DNA from: Alitta virens
Taxonomy: Eukaryota > Annelida > Polychaeta > Phyllodocida > Nereididae
Direction: 5' to 3'
Length of the DNA: 64,000 nucleotides
NCBI GenBank assembly: GCA_932294295.1
Contig: OW028582.1
Location: forward strand, 38,600,204-38,664,203
In this document: piece by piece, positions 46,884 to 60,113 of the stretch
Layout of the letters: the number at the start of each line of letters is the position of its first letter
Numbering within the stretch: the first letter of the stretch is position 1
Made by a program: the position numbers and the translations under genes
The notes under the pieces: model-generated
The model's database searches: none
Told to the model about the DNA's origin: nothing
Seen by the model: the letters and a program-made list of their open reading frames with translations, nothing else

Positions 46884-49800
46884 ACTGAATGGAATTGTCT
46901 TCTATATCTGTCTTTTGTGAGGATTTCCATGGTGATTGACATGCAGAAATAATATCTCTATGTATCTCCATGCAAATTCTCATCAGAAAACCAACAAACT
47001 TTCCCTGCTAATGTGCCAATCAAGCTTTGTGTAAAAACTAACAGATGTCCATTCCAATTCAAAGACGGCTAAAAAGCCCTGAGCCAACGGGACTGAAGGA
47101 ATTTCACTTCACTACCATCTGGCTCTTGGATGTGAATGAGAATGAGGACTAATCAAACATGTAAATCAGGCAATTAGAGAATATTTCTGGGGACTATACT
47201 CTTTTTAATCATGTTCCTTCTTTGAAAGACTATTCCTGTTACTTCTATTACAGACTTGAAGATACCTTCAAGAGTATCCGCAGATAAATGAGCTCTAAAA
47301 CATAACGAGATCACTTAATTTCCTGAGAACTCCTTTATGTCTTTAGATGCTTTAATGGCCACTCTTCATTCATAAGCTCAAGTTCTGTCTGTGAACTATT
47401 TCTAATTTACATCAAAGATGTATACATGGTATATTATGTAAGATGATGTCATTCAACAAGCTAGAGAATTCATGGCTTCCATGTGTTGTGAATATTACTT
47501 CAAAGTTTGAGGAATTCGTCTGAAAGTCTGAGAGTTGTGGATTCAAATGTTGACCTACTCAAACCCCTATTTGTCAATGTATTTTGCATTTTAGTTCACA
47601 ATTGAGACCAGAACACTTTTATTCAAGACAGGTAAATTTTGCACCATGAGTAATGGCTTTCTCTGACACAGTTTTACAATGTCATATGCATGATTTTGAC
47701 ATGTTGGAGACATTCCTGTGAGCTGAGCCCGCCCAGCAAGGGTAGCATACGGATAAGGAATTGGAAAATGGAAAGTAGTTTTATGTACTAGACATTTGAT
47801 TATGCAAATATTCTACACAAAGGCTTTATGCCCTTCAGTAAAAAAACGAAAAATATTCATCTGGATTACTGCCTGAAGTTCATTTCACACACTAATCAGC
47901 TCCTCCTAAGGTCTCACACATCCAACCTATACGCCAAAGCCAATATTTCCAGGTGAATGAAATTTCTGAGACCAGTGAATAATGTAGCCACACAAGCTAC
48001 AAAAAGGGGATACATTTTACATTAATGATTCCACGGAAGCTTATTACGTGATCCGAGAGACCTGACTTCCTTGGAACTTTTTGTTATAACTGGAATATAT
48101 ATATGTATGTGGGCGTAGATTTAATCCATGCCATGCTCCTGTCCCCCACCTCTGATATATCATTCCACTTAATGCAATGTCTGTAGAGAACTTCGAAAGA
48201 TTTTAATTGAAAAATTTCGGGTACACGTGTCATATTACTTACAATACAGTGAAGTTATTGCCAATAGGATTTTATGTGTAACTTTCTTAAAAAATCATTT
48301 ATGTACTAACTACTGGCACCTGCTACACATATAATGCTTACATATGATGAGATACTAACATTTAGCATGCACACCACCCTCAAAAAACCGTACAACTGAA
48401 CATACCAGTGATTTATAATTTTGAATAATATGCTGGTGTATATATGCTGGTGTATTAAACCATCTCAGTGCAATGAGTTTGAGTTCTTAATCTATATTTA
48501 TTGCAACTTAGGTGACTATTAATATACACTTTAGTACTTTAGTGAAAACAATAGCTTGCATGGAAATAGCTAAACAAACATACATATTATCCATTTGGGA
48601 GAATAGCAAAGAGGCATAAAAGTTCATTACCAATGCACCTAGAGGTACATAAGAGCAAGTGTATTGACCCCAAGAGTGAAAGAGAACCCAAGAATGAAAG
48701 AGAACACTGTGTGTTACTTGTCTCCCGAGTGCTGTATGTACTTCCGTCTTGTTTATTGACCAGGTACCTACAAGGGAGAAGCAATGAAAAGCAATTGTTT
48801 GAGGATGAGGAATAAGAATGAGATTATCATAGCTGGTAAAGTGGAACTTTGTAATTCATTTAAATCGCTTTGAGCGAGACTAATAATGAAACAATTTCAA
48901 TTAAGAAAGTTTTGCTACAATAGTCAATTTAATAATCACAAGTACATAGAAAATGTTATGCCATAAAAAAAAGCCTTCTTGACATCAGACTGCCAGTATG
49001 TACTTAAATTGAATAATTTTAACTCATATACTTGAATCTCGAATCCATGCTATTGTTGAATAAAGTTTTCAATACATGTGGTCGATGTAATCATTAACTT
49101 TTTGTTCTTCTGCTTTTAATTTAACTAAACTGGAAAAGTTTCCATATGTGCAGCAACACCGTATACCAAGTTATGTATAACAGACATAAAATTCCATGGT
49201 GCAGAAACAGCGTGTGAATGGTTAACAGGTGTAGCAGCGCTTAGAAAGAAAACAACACATGCATTGTTAAAATCCAACCATATCAGGCCTCAATAAAGGC
49301 CTTGTGACCACATAACAAAATAAAAGCCTTATTTATAATGAATGGATGGGTAGATGGATGCCCTGAAACATATTCTAAGACAGACAGGCATTAGTTTGTT
49401 GAGATATTCAATGCCAATCAGCTTGTTACTCCTCTTTGCCCATCAACAAATACATTTATCACCTTAAAATGAAACTAATTCTGATCAATCAATGGGAAAA
49501 GCAGATTAAATGGCACCTGGATGGCAATATAAAGTTAGAATGACATGATTACATCATTTGGCTTCTACAGCTGTGGTTCTGGTGCATGGGTTGAAATCCT
49601 GATCCTTGCTGAGTTTATAAGCTGCATATCAGTCCCAGTTTCATCAGTATCCTATCATAATCATTGTTACCTGATTCTTTACTCTTGTATGAATCAATAT
49701 AATATATAGCGTCTTCCGGTGGTAAAGGAGAAACTTTTGGAGGCCAGATAGACTAATGCCAATCCATCAGTTAAATATGATAATTACTACCACTGAGAGT

Positions 49801-49906
49801 TGACACAGCATTAAAAGGTGCATAACAACCGTTTTTCTTCAAACTGACTAAGAAACAAATTGAGAAATTCAATTTGAATTGATAATGATAGTACCATGAT
49901 CTATAG

Positions 49907-50062
49907 ATGGGTGGATGGATGGATAGATAGATAGATAGACAGATAGACTGATAGATAGATAGATAGATAGATAGATAGGTAGATAGATAGATAGATAGAT
50001 AGATAGAGAGATGGATGGATGGATTGCTAGATGGATAGATAGATGGATAGATAGATAGATGG
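49907..50062. repeat. (GATA)n/(GATG)n microsatellite in unit C
   Basis: Orthologous to 32587-32765, about 20 bp shorter. Confidence 0.9.
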
Positions 50063-50545
50063 TCTGTTCTTTTTTTTGCAGATAAGAAATCTAATTTAAT
50101 ACACCTGCCCTCTAACTTTATGAGACACACAGCTTTCTCAGAGACCTCACAAAACGTGCAAGGGTCAGAGACTCATTCTGGCCAACTGAGCCACACTGGA
50201 GATTTAGCAAAAATAAAGACTAAAGCTAAGCGCCTCAAAGTAATTTTTGGGACTGGTTAGTGTAGACTGGAAAATGTCTTTCAAAATGTTATGATATAAA
50301 ACTGTTTAAATTTCACAATTTGGGGTTTATTATGAGACGTTTTTATGGTTGAAGATTCCGTTCTGAATTTAACATTGACGCAGATGTTTCATGGCAATAT
50401 TTAGTAGATTGCATCATGTTTAATTCATTGTATATAGCCCACCCCGTTTGAAGGATTGTAAGAACGGCAGTCTACCAGAGGCACATGTAATGATGATATG
50501 TTATATAAGGCATGGAATCAACAGCAGTTAAGCACAGCCACAATA

Positions 50546-50753
50546 GTAGTACATGATTTCTGACCCATTTGTGTTACTTTCAGGATTAATGTGGCAACAA
50601 TATCTCTCAGTTCTGTGCTCAGCATTAGCCATATACAATGTGAATTTACATACATTGTACATGTATTGCCCATCGGGTTTTAGGACTAACAACACAGAAT
50701 TCCTAACAGACAAAAGGCATGGAATGGGATTATCAGGCCGCATGGTGCAGTAA
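50546..50753. mobile_element. Insertion of about 208 bp, copy in unit C
   Basis: Same insertion as 33248-33455 at the same site, with a few substitutions including two that break the ACCGCATGGTGCGGT palindrome. Confidence 0.6.
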
Positions 50754-52659
50754 TATTTCAGCCCCATAACCCCCTCCATACCAAGAATATATCATGTTAT
50801 ATATCTCTTGTGGGAACTTCAATGTTTTGATTCAGAGCACCCACAATGGCAGAAACTAAACAGAACAGACAATGACATCCTCATACAGCCATTATGACAT
50901 ATAAGAGACCATTTTCATGCTAAGGGTAGAAACATATAAGTCTTTAGTGACATTAACTGTGCACGTTCTTATGTAATTTTGGGTCCTTTGAATGAACTTG
51001 GTGATCAGAGAAACTAATGGCAGGTGCCAATTTTCATGTCTGAGATTAAGTCAAAAGAAATGTATGTATTTTCAACAAATATCACCAGGTCAAATACGAA
51101 AATGAAAATACCTATCAGGATTAGTCTAAAAGATGGATATTTTTCAACATAACAGTTAAGCCTTTTTCAGAGAAAGAAACTTACAGGACTTGCTAATTAA
51201 GTTGTACTTTTTTTACTGATAATACTGTACATTATATTCTATATACAAAACTCTTCAATAAATTTTTTTTCATGTATTTATATTTTATTGTAACATTACT
51301 TTTACCGGCATTTGGAGCTTAAAACATTTTTAAAACTATTTAAATGAAGTTTGTAATAACATTAACTTTACGATCTGCCTGTGCCATTATAAAAAGTTCT
51401 GACAGGCCATAATATAAAAGAAGCCTTGCTATTCATTCTAAATGGCAACTACCATGCAACTTGGTCATTATTTTATTACAAAATTGTATTTTACAGGGTA
51501 ATTTTGAGAAATAACAAAATTATCCAGTTGTAATAGATTTAGTGCCTTACAACTATGTTTATTAAGTTAGTGCTATATCATCTGGCTGGATAAAGTTTTA
51601 CAAATATCCATATGTTATAACCAGATTTTGTTCTGGCAAACTCTAGCCTACTAAGCTGAGGGTAAATCCCTGTCATAATTTTTTAGACAAGATGCATGTG
51701 CCAGGTCAATGACCTCATAGGTCAGTGACATTCTTCAGGGTAGGACCTGTCAGCAACACCGTCAACAAGACTCTAAAAGAGTAGTGATGATCACAGATGG
51801 ACCATTGATGTTGTCATGTCAATCAATCTTATTTCACTCCAGCTCAGGAGAGATGTTCTACAAGGAAAGCCAGCTTCAGTGCGCTATTTAAACTCATTAT
51901 TCAGTTCAGACCTTGCTATCTGATGCCCCTGAATTTTAACTATGAGCTAAACATTTTAGTCATTCTCAGGTACTACAGTATGTCCCTCATGAAAATGTTT
52001 ATATATGTATATATTTTTTGTGATATAATCTGAACTTTAATTCTTAATTTTTATGTAGTCATGGTACTGCATTTGACAATAATATTAGTAATATTTAGAA
52101 TATCATCTCTATTTATCATTCATAATTTAACTTAGTTACAAAGGATGTGGTTTGACTGGATAAACTCAGAAAATGTTTCTTGTATGATGCTGTCCTTCAT
52201 TTTTTATTCCAAAGGCAGACAAAGTTATTAACTGCCTTCCACTGTAATATATATTATCTATATTTATGCGTCTCATACTAATATTTCACTATATATCGTC
52301 AGCAAAAAACATCCCCCACATTCACAATTTATATTTAAGCTGCTTAGTGTCCCCCATTAGTTTATAAGATACTATTTACCTCCTTCATGTCTGGGTGTCA
52401 ATGAGATCCTCACAACCTCTCTGTACCCCTAAGGCTAGCTGCCTCCTCAAAATACAACCTGACAGATAAAAAACTAATAGATTATGCCACATCGTAGTTC
52501 CTAACAGACCTATATATATATATATTATATACTAGCACCTCACTGGCTACTTCTTTTACTGGCTACTTATTTGCACAATGGTGTTACTATGCTAATTCTA
52601 TCTTTCTACAATCTGTACCATTTAGCTGATCAAAGACTGTGGCGCTGGTAAAGGCAGTC

Positions 52660-52706
52660 CTACTACTACTACTGCTACTACTACTGCCACTGCTACTACT
52701 ACTACT
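52660..52706. repeat. (ACT)n trinucleotide tract in unit C
   Basis: Short interrupted ACT/GCT tract, the contracted counterpart of the 200-bp tract in unit A. Confidence 0.8.
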
Positions 52707-55119
52707 TGAGCTGGTGTTGTGTCAAGGTTGGAATACTCAAAGAGTAGCCATCTACTTATTGGCCAGTCCTGAAAGAACCATTATTTACTCAGAACTTTAT
52801 TTTACCTAATCTTGTTTCAGCTAAATAGCAAAATGATGCTCTGAGTCTTTTTTTATATGAGAAACAGAGTAGGAATGGTAATCCTATGCCTTTGAAGTTG
52901 AGTGGATGGTGTACTATGTCAATTAAGGTAGAAACTGAATGGGGACATTATGGTGTAGTGCACATGCATGGACACAACAGACGGCCCTAATTGATTGTTT
53001 TTTTCTTCTTTTTCAGGCTTCCAGTTATCACAAGACTATCTCCTAGCCATAACTTTGTCCAATTACTGTGTTTTGCCCTGTAATGGGAACAGTGGTTTCT
53101 TCAATTTTTTAAGTAACTAGATGAGCTACAGAAATGAATGACCCTTTCATTCTACTTATCATGCCAATGTTTTTTCTTGTGATGGGGAATGATATATAAC
53201 ATGGGTACAGAATTGTCTTTTATTATAATAGCTGTAGCCTGCAACTTTTGGAACATAAAGTTATTCAAATTAAACCAAAGTTCAGACAACAATATTTCTA
53301 ATGGAAAATAGCAGAAAAATTTTGATGTAAACAGTACAAAATATACATGGTAGACTGATGCCCTTTTTGACACCTATTAACCTTCAATTTTGGTTATATT
53401 ATGCACCCTAATTGAGCAGTCACTAATACATTACCAACAGGTGAGAATATCAAACCAAACTTTGTTACTGAGCGACATGGCTTGATCGACCATTATCTAA
53501 TTCCTACTGTAATTGCTTAATATTGCCTGAAGTTGCCAACTTGCTTGATGAACTGTTAATCAGTCTAATTAGGGGAGGCAAGGGGATTCCTTTAGCTAAT
53601 TGTTGTAAGAAGTTTTCTCTTCTAGGACTTTAGTTCAATGAAGTTTGACTCAATGCTGATAAGTTGGTTATTAGTGGAATAATATCAATTTTCTGAAAAT
53701 TACCAATTGTGGCACATGCTTATGACTTTCTTGATTTTTTTGGTGTGCTTTTGTAAAGAAAATATCTAATAATTATAGTGATTGATGCTAACTATTTAGT
53801 TACAGTGATTAATACTAATTTATTTGGATATAATTAGAAATACTAAAATACATTGAGAAATCTTAATTGTAAATGTACAAGACTTTTATAGTACATTTGA
53901 TAACAGTCACTGATATCAATTAGATGTAATTTACTGGTCTCAACCATACCTATGTCTAGTACACCTTTGGAAGTTTTCACATGTAGCTGCGACACCCAGT
54001 TGTTATTCAAATAATAACTATACTCGTATGGCATGACTTCCTGTGCTTTAAAAAAAAACAAATAACATTGAGAAAAAACCTTTACTGACAACTGGTGAAT
54101 CTACAATAAATTTCAGGACGCTCCTTACTAGACTGGAATCAGGCAGGTTGACAGGGTTGCAGGGTGACAGGGTGACTGTTGCCATATGCAATATCTGTCA
54201 TTTCTTAGCTATGATTATAAAAGGTACTGATGATTCTCACATTTGTTTTGGAAACATTGTGTGAGATAAGATATATTTTCCTGACCCAGGAAAATTTCAA
54301 ATATAGGCATATTAGATGCCTGACAGGACTGGAACCCAGGACCTTCCAAGTGGTGGCCAGTGCAAAACTGGAAATCTGATGCAGTACACCATATGACAAC
54401 ATAGGAGTTCTCAAACAATGCTGATATATCTGAATGTTTGGAAACGGACAATTTGATAGACATGCTCTGGTGTGACTCTGCATCCAAAAGATTTCTGTCA
54501 ACACAACACCTTATTGAAGTCTGTTTCCTGGTTCCAAGAAGCAATTTCTTTCCCAGTGATGTGTAGGTTTAGTCCTTGAAGACACTAGTATGTTGCCTCG
54601 TTCAATATCACACGTTCATGTTATCCTATAATGGGAGTGGGTGGCAAAATAGTTGGGCATCAAACTTCCAAAGCAGTGACTCAAGAGTGTGTGTTGAAAG
54701 CTTCATAAAATATGGTGGACTCAAGACAGCTGTAGCGCAACCCATTCCTGGCTGTAGCGATAACTGGCTCAAGCTAGACACTTCTGTCTACTCCCAGCTT
54801 ATACATACCAACACTGAAAAAATATTAACCTAGCATTGTATAGCGGAAATAGTGTAGTTTTGTCTAGGTCCAATTTTACAGGCCGTTTTTAATGTAACCA
54901 ACTTTATTTATGAGCCATATAGGAATGCCTGTCATATCACAGAACATACACTGATTGTTGATATTTGTATTTCATGCAGATAAATCCTGACCACTGCCGT
55001 TTCCTATGGTGAAAGCAGAAATTGGTCATGGTTTAGTGAATTAATAGCCACATTTCTGAAAAGTAGCAGTGGACACCATATATAATTCATAATTATATAA
55101 TTCTTACACTGGTACTCAC

Positions 55120-55372
55120 CCAGCAACCAACGATTTTCAGACTCGGTTATTGCTTCAAAAATTTGAATATGTTGGGTTCGGATTAAATCCCTGGGGTAAC
55201 ATTCATTGACATTTGTGCCTGTGTTTACAGCAGAGGATAATCCCATCAAATGATTGATTTCCCCCAGGGCGAAATTAATTAAGCTGCATATAACGATACA
55301 GTAATTCTCCAACATGGTGATTAATTCCAAATTGTCAGACTGCTTTGCAAAATTCATTGTCCACGTGCATCT
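55120..55372 (-). CDS. Possible exon of an unidentified leftward gene
   Basis: An 84-codon open stretch on the minus strand lies between an acceptor-like CACTTCAG (ending 55373) and a consensus donor G|GTGAGT (55120/55119). The translation is balanced, with ENYCIVICSLINFALGEI and NECYPRDLIRTQHIQ followed by ENRWLLG at the donor, and reads more like protein than the neighbouring frames. I do not recognise it. The first ATG inside is 55357. A related but broken sequence is in tandem units A and B (26825-26875, 44670-44740). A chance frame remains possible. Confidence 0.3.
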
Positions 55373-55894
55373 CTGAAGTGCTGAAGAATCTCACAATAAA
55401 GACCACCTCACTTTCAAGAATCAGATAGGTTACCAAAACTTAGATAATGTGCAAACACTTTGTAGAGGTATAGGAGTACATTAAAACCTGGTTAAATGTA
55501 TTCCTGATTTTCAAAACCAACTATTAGTACCTCCATTTTATAAGCATTGGATTTAGTATTGAATCTGTAACAACACTTTGGAACATATTTTCGAATATAG
55601 ACTACATCAATTCACCATCCAAGCAATTCTCACGGGTGGTTTTATCTGTCACATCAGCTGAAGGACACTTTGGCTGACAATCACCTTGGGTGAACATAGA
55701 TGTTATTTGGTAACACTTACTTATACTAAATGATGGATTATGATTAATATTCGCTCAATAACTGTCAGTTACAAGATCGAGATAATATATTGACAGAGTT
55801 GATCTAAAACTACCCAGAGAGGTGATACAATAATAATTGAGTCCTTGAACTGCAAAATAATATATGGTGATATAAGTAAATCTTCTTGCTATTA

Positions 55895-55960
55895 GCCAGT
55901 GGATAAGCTCCTCTGAAGGTCCAGGGTTCAAATTCAGGACCTAGCTCTTATATATATTAT
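55895..55960 (+). mobile_element. tRNA-like SINE fragment
   Basis: GCCAGTGGATAAGC followed by GGGTTCAAATTC 30 bp later gives box A- and box B-like motifs in the right order; similar to 14945-15075. Confidence 0.4.
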
Positions 55961-56329
55961 GATATATTTCCTTTTCTTTATCTTCTATTAAAGGATTATG
56001 GATATTTACCGCTGCCACGGATATTATATAACACAACTAGATTAGTTTCGAGTGGAAACTTTTGACAGAATTAGCAGAGCTATGAAGGAAATCCAATAGT
56101 GTATATGAGAAACTCCTTTTGAAAATATTGTTTCACAGTCTTTTACTCAGTCTTACCCCAGTGAATGCTTGATTGTCAATTGTTAAATATGCAATAGAAT
56201 CTAAAAATATTTTTTACACTATTTATTATCTGCCTTTTTAATAGAATTTGAGACATCTGTAATTCTTTCATCCATTCATTCATTCATGCAAATGTTATTA
56301 TGTTTTTTTAGTAGACAATTTAGTTTTTT

Positions 56330-56526
56330 TTGTGTGAAATTTATGGAAGCAGTAGCATCCCTCAAACTGTCTGAGAGGTCTGTGCATGCAGGCATTCCTC
56401 CTTCCATCCATAGGGGCCAATCTTGTCCTAAAGTGGTCCCCAGTCAAATATTCATGCATTACTTTTTTTGTTTACTTTTTCATGTAATACACAAAAGGAC
56501 AATAAAGAGATTCTGATTCTGATTCT
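56330..56526 (+). mobile_element. 3' end of a non-LTR retrotransposon
   Basis: GGGGCCAATC and AGTGGTCCCC (56413-56441) form a hairpin, followed 60 bp later by AATAAA (56501-56506) and a GATTCT repeat tail. This is the same arrangement as the two LINE ends in the tandem units. Only the non-coding tail is present. Confidence 0.65.
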
Positions 56527-57240
56527 GTCTGTCGATAGATATAGCACCTAGTCAAAAAAGCTGAGGGGACTAGGCTTTAAAAAATGCACTGTGACAATTT
56601 ATCACAAATGTCATGGATGTTTATTTATAATTGATTGTATCTAAATTTAGCGTCTATGAATTCACCAAATAAATATGATATTTTTTTAGTTTGCTTTCTG
56701 TAAAATAAACCCACAGGCATTAGAAAGATTTATGCTACTGCATAACTGTTTCGAGTATTAGATATTGAGATATAGTCAATAAGAAATCATATGAATTTGC
56801 CCATGCACTTGAGCACTGCAACTTAACTCCCATAAGGAAAAGTGTTTTTCAGTCTGAAGCGTGTCTCTGCACCTAGACAACTTCAGCCAACCCAGCGCTG
56901 CACATATTGAAATTTTCTCCTAGGTACTAAGAAGCAATTTTCCCATAAGCTGTACATTACTTTACAAATGAATATGTCATTTTCTTGCTGCTGTATTTCT
57001 TATGATTTATCATATATGGTTGGAAATATGACATTTAAATGCATTATTTCGTCGTTGCTATGCATAATACAACCACAAAATCACTTGACAAAATGCATTT
57101 AGCCGATATGATCTTCCATATACACATATACGTTAGTGACATATGGATAAAACTTTGATATTTGAAATGTCAATAAAACATATATACACGTGGAAATAAT
57201 TATACTATGGCCCAACTTGAGACAGTGCAATATCCCATAC

Positions 57241-57331
57241 CAGAACAATGATATTTGGCACATCTGGTCCAGTGTTTTAATTAGTTCAGGTAAAATCTCA
57301 TCTGATGCTTTGCTGACAGAAGTATGCAGCT
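57241..57331 (-). CDS. Possible short exon of an unidentified leftward gene
   Basis: 91 bp on the minus strand between an acceptor-like GGTTCACTCAG and a donor-like G|GTATGG. It encodes about LHTSVSKASDEILPELIKTL then DQMCQISLF, an amphipathic-helix-like text. Its phase does not join directly to the possible exon at 55120-55372, so at least one more exon would be needed. Weak candidate. Confidence 0.18.
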
Positions 57332-57868
57332 CTGAGTGAACCACTAATTAGCAACTCGCGGAGTAATCACAACCAATTAGATTGTTGCTATATCAATTAT
57401 CTAATTACTGATTACCTATGGATATCTCAACCTCAGACAACTGACTTTTAGGTTGATTCTATAAAGAGCTGAGGATGACCACTGCACATGGTATGAACTA
57501 GGAATATTTAGATATTCCTAGGTGTGAATACATTATATAATCATAAACCAAAGCAAATATATGATAGTTACACATTTAATTACCACAATACACATTGATC
57601 ACATTCAAACTGTGATATTATCCCCTTCCCTTTTGCATGTACCATTGCTGACTATAACCAAGTACTCTTTTACACCAGGGTGGAGTGGAGCAAAGAGTTA
57701 CAGAGGATCTGCTCAGTTCCTCCATGCCATGGTGGGGGCTCAAACTCACAACATTGTATAAAACAGCAAAGAGTGAAGTTTGAACCCATGGCCCGGAATC
57801 ATTGTCATAGACAACAAAACTCTTGCCTACAAGAGGACTAAAGGCCCAGGGTATACCATTCAGTTACC

Positions 57869-57952
57869 CATGGACATCTCAGGGCCACCCATGGACATCT
57901 CAGGGCCACCCATGGACATCTCAGGGCCACCCATGGACATCTCAGGGCCACC
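57869..57952. repeat. Minisatellite, four copies of 21 bp
   Basis: CATGGACATCTCAGGGCCACC is repeated four times almost perfectly. Since 21 is a multiple of three, the frame stays open as MDISGPP repeats, but no gene context supports translation. Confidence 0.9.
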
Positions 57953-58261
57953 CCTCTGGGAATAGGCAAAGAACCTGGTGCAGAGAGATACGGCCTTGAT
58001 GCAGTAATTAGTCAATATTTCAAAGGTCGTCCAACCATTGCTTATGGTGGGTAATTGATTAAGTAATTACATATAAGGTCAGTCTTCTTATTAAGTATAA
58101 TAGTATGGAGAATATATTGCTTGTGTAGATCCATGGAGTCATAAAATATAATTAGTTTACATCACTGGCCACGCACATGTTTTTCTTTTCTGCACCCAAG
58201 AATGGCATATGTCATATCGCTGTCATTTGCAGGTAATTAATTAATATCACTATGATGGTAG

Positions 58262-58425
58262 CAGGTCGTTTCGGCCTTGAGCCTGTTCGGCCTTGCCAAA
58301 AACAAGTCGGTTCGGCTTTTTAGCGAAGTTGATTCGGCCTCCTATATTTTTGTATGGGAGCCGAATCGACTTCAAAAACGAGACGGACGGCCGTTTAATT
58401 GAGTCCTTTCGGCCTTCTGCTTTTT
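58262..58425. repeat. TTCGGCCTT-rich foldback segment
   Basis: GTTTCGGCCTT, GTTCGGCCTT, GGTTCGGCTTTT, GATTCGGCCTCC and CTTTCGGCCTT occur within 160 bp. It includes a hairpin with arms 58325-58342 and 58357-58373 (one mismatch, one bulge) and a 14-nt loop. Much richer in GC and CpG than its surroundings. Confidence 0.6.
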
Positions 58426-59582
58426 TAAGTGCAATCTAGAATGAAAGGAATCGGTTTCCATCGATAAAGGAATAGAGAAAGAATTGAATACAATGTATTA
58501 GTGTCAACTCCCATAAAGTACATGGAGGAAATTGAGGATGAACTACATCGCCTGCGTCCACAACATTCAATACATAATTGTCTCATTAATTTAACTGAAT
58601 TACACATATACAGAATTGAAAGGAAATGCTGCTGCAAAATCCCTAAAATTAGCAAATTTCTTTGGAATAATTATTGAAGATGACACATAAACACACCCAA
58701 TGACCATCATCAGCCCTGGCCAGTGTCCCTTCCTCACGAATGGAGCTATTTTCCTGACTCATTCGCAATGAGCACTATGTTTTCATCACGCCATCCAATA
58801 TCTTTTCATTGGAGTAGATCAGCTGCCAGGCTGTCTAGCTGCTGGGCTGTTTAGTTGTTCGTCTGTCTGTCTGTCTATCTAGCTGTATGTCGGAAGCTTC
58901 GTCAGCTTATGACAGTATGACATGTCTCAGGCAGATGTAACGATGAGATGATAGACTTAGAGACCACATTATGTTACACATTTACCTCATGGCTGGGGTG
59001 CATACCACTCTATGACATGGCTAATGTACATTTCAGTGTCATCACTGTCATGTGAGCGTGGCAAACGAGTTGACGGTGATACAAACTTTGGTGATTACCT
59101 GTCAAGGTTTGCCCAGTAAAGACATCAGCATCTGGCCCATTTGTATGCTGGACATGTTGCCAGTGTTGCTCAACATAGGGTCAAAGCCTACAGAGTGCCT
59201 ATCCATACTAACTCAAGGAGAGAAGAGATGATTATGGCCACATAAGGTTGTGGAATACAGACCAGGGTCAAGGAGATTAACAGATTTAGATTAATGCTAA
59301 ACAGTAAGTTTGATATAATAATGATAACTGAGTTCCTGCTAAGAGCACGATTCTATATATTTGCAATTCCTAATAGAAATTTAATAAAAAAACTACAGAT
59401 ATATGGGCTTAAATATTTACACCATGAAAGAAACAAAACCATGTAAATAAGCGGATGCAATAATATGAAGCAAACTTATGGACATAAATGTACTAAAAAA
59501 TAATTGTGCCCAGAGGGATATCAAACAAATATTATTATAATTCATTCTAATCAAGTACACACATTTTCAGTTGTTTTTTAAA
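58426..59582. other. Non-coding AT-rich DNA
   Basis: A short plus-strand frame at about 58467-58680 contains YMEEIEDELHRLRPQHS, possibly an old element fragment, but nothing supports a gene. A short GTCT run is at 58859-58877. Confidence 0.4.
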
Positions 59583-60113
59583 GCCCCGTTCCCAATACAA
59601 GAACTGTTATGAAGCTTGCACCGAACTTTCATGAATTATGAGCAAAGTTGCTGGCAGATCGCAAAGTCATCTCTAAATGTTATAGATTTTTATTCTACAT
59701 ATCGTACCCCTAATATAACCTACATAAATTCTACGAAAACGTTCTTCATGAGATGCAGTGAACTATTAAGATAATTTAAGATCTCGCTACGAACCCCTAC
59801 GAGGTACCTACGAACTTCTACGTACTGGTGCGAAGTGCATACGAACTCCTACGATCTTCTACGATCTTCTACCAACTGCGACGACGAACATACATAGCCC
59901 TACGACGTCAAGCGAGCTCTACCAGTTCGTAGAAGGCTACGATGATTTTTGAACATATCCAAAATGGTTGCCTTCCAGGAACTCTGTCAGACTCTGGCGA
60001 TTAGCTACGAGCTTTTACGATCTCTGACGAACTCCTTGACGAACTCTTAGTTCAAATGAATTCAGCAAGCAGTTCGGCATGGTGCGAACGAGGTTTAATG
60101 TTCCACTTGGGAA
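59583..60113. repeat. CTACGA/CGAACT-rich MITE-like repeat
   Basis: About 530 bp dense in CTACGA, ACGAACTCC and GATCTTCTACGA words. It begins GTTCCCAATACAAG with GCTTGCACCGAAC inside, and ends with GGTGCGAACGAGG and CCACTTGGGAATT, so the ends are roughly inverted. CpG-rich island in AT-rich DNA. Boundaries are approximate. Confidence 0.5.

Larger units (their letters stand above)
45036..54703 (+). repeat. Tandem unit C
   Basis: Third direct copy, very close to B and free of the three B-specific insertions. It has the shared 0.2-kb insertion at about 50546-50753. Its last part differs: the segment matching 26690-26870 of A is replaced or deleted, and recognisable homology stops shortly after the TATAATGGGAGTGGGTGGC word at 54620-54640. 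Confidence 0.9.
54704..57868. other. Mostly non-coding DNA right of the tandem units, possible decayed fourth unit
   Basis: Words from the unit end recur here in diverged form: a segment near 55245-55340 aligns with 44665-44745 of unit B, and CTAAGAAGCAATTTTCCC at about 56928 resembles CAAGAAGCAATTTCTCTT at 44799. It also holds two weak exon-like stretches, a LINE 3' end and a SINE-like fragment, listed separately. Confidence 0.4.

Noticed and set aside
57780..57965. Frame encoding MDISGPP repeats
   Set aside because: Follows from a 21-bp minisatellite; no start context or homologue supports it.
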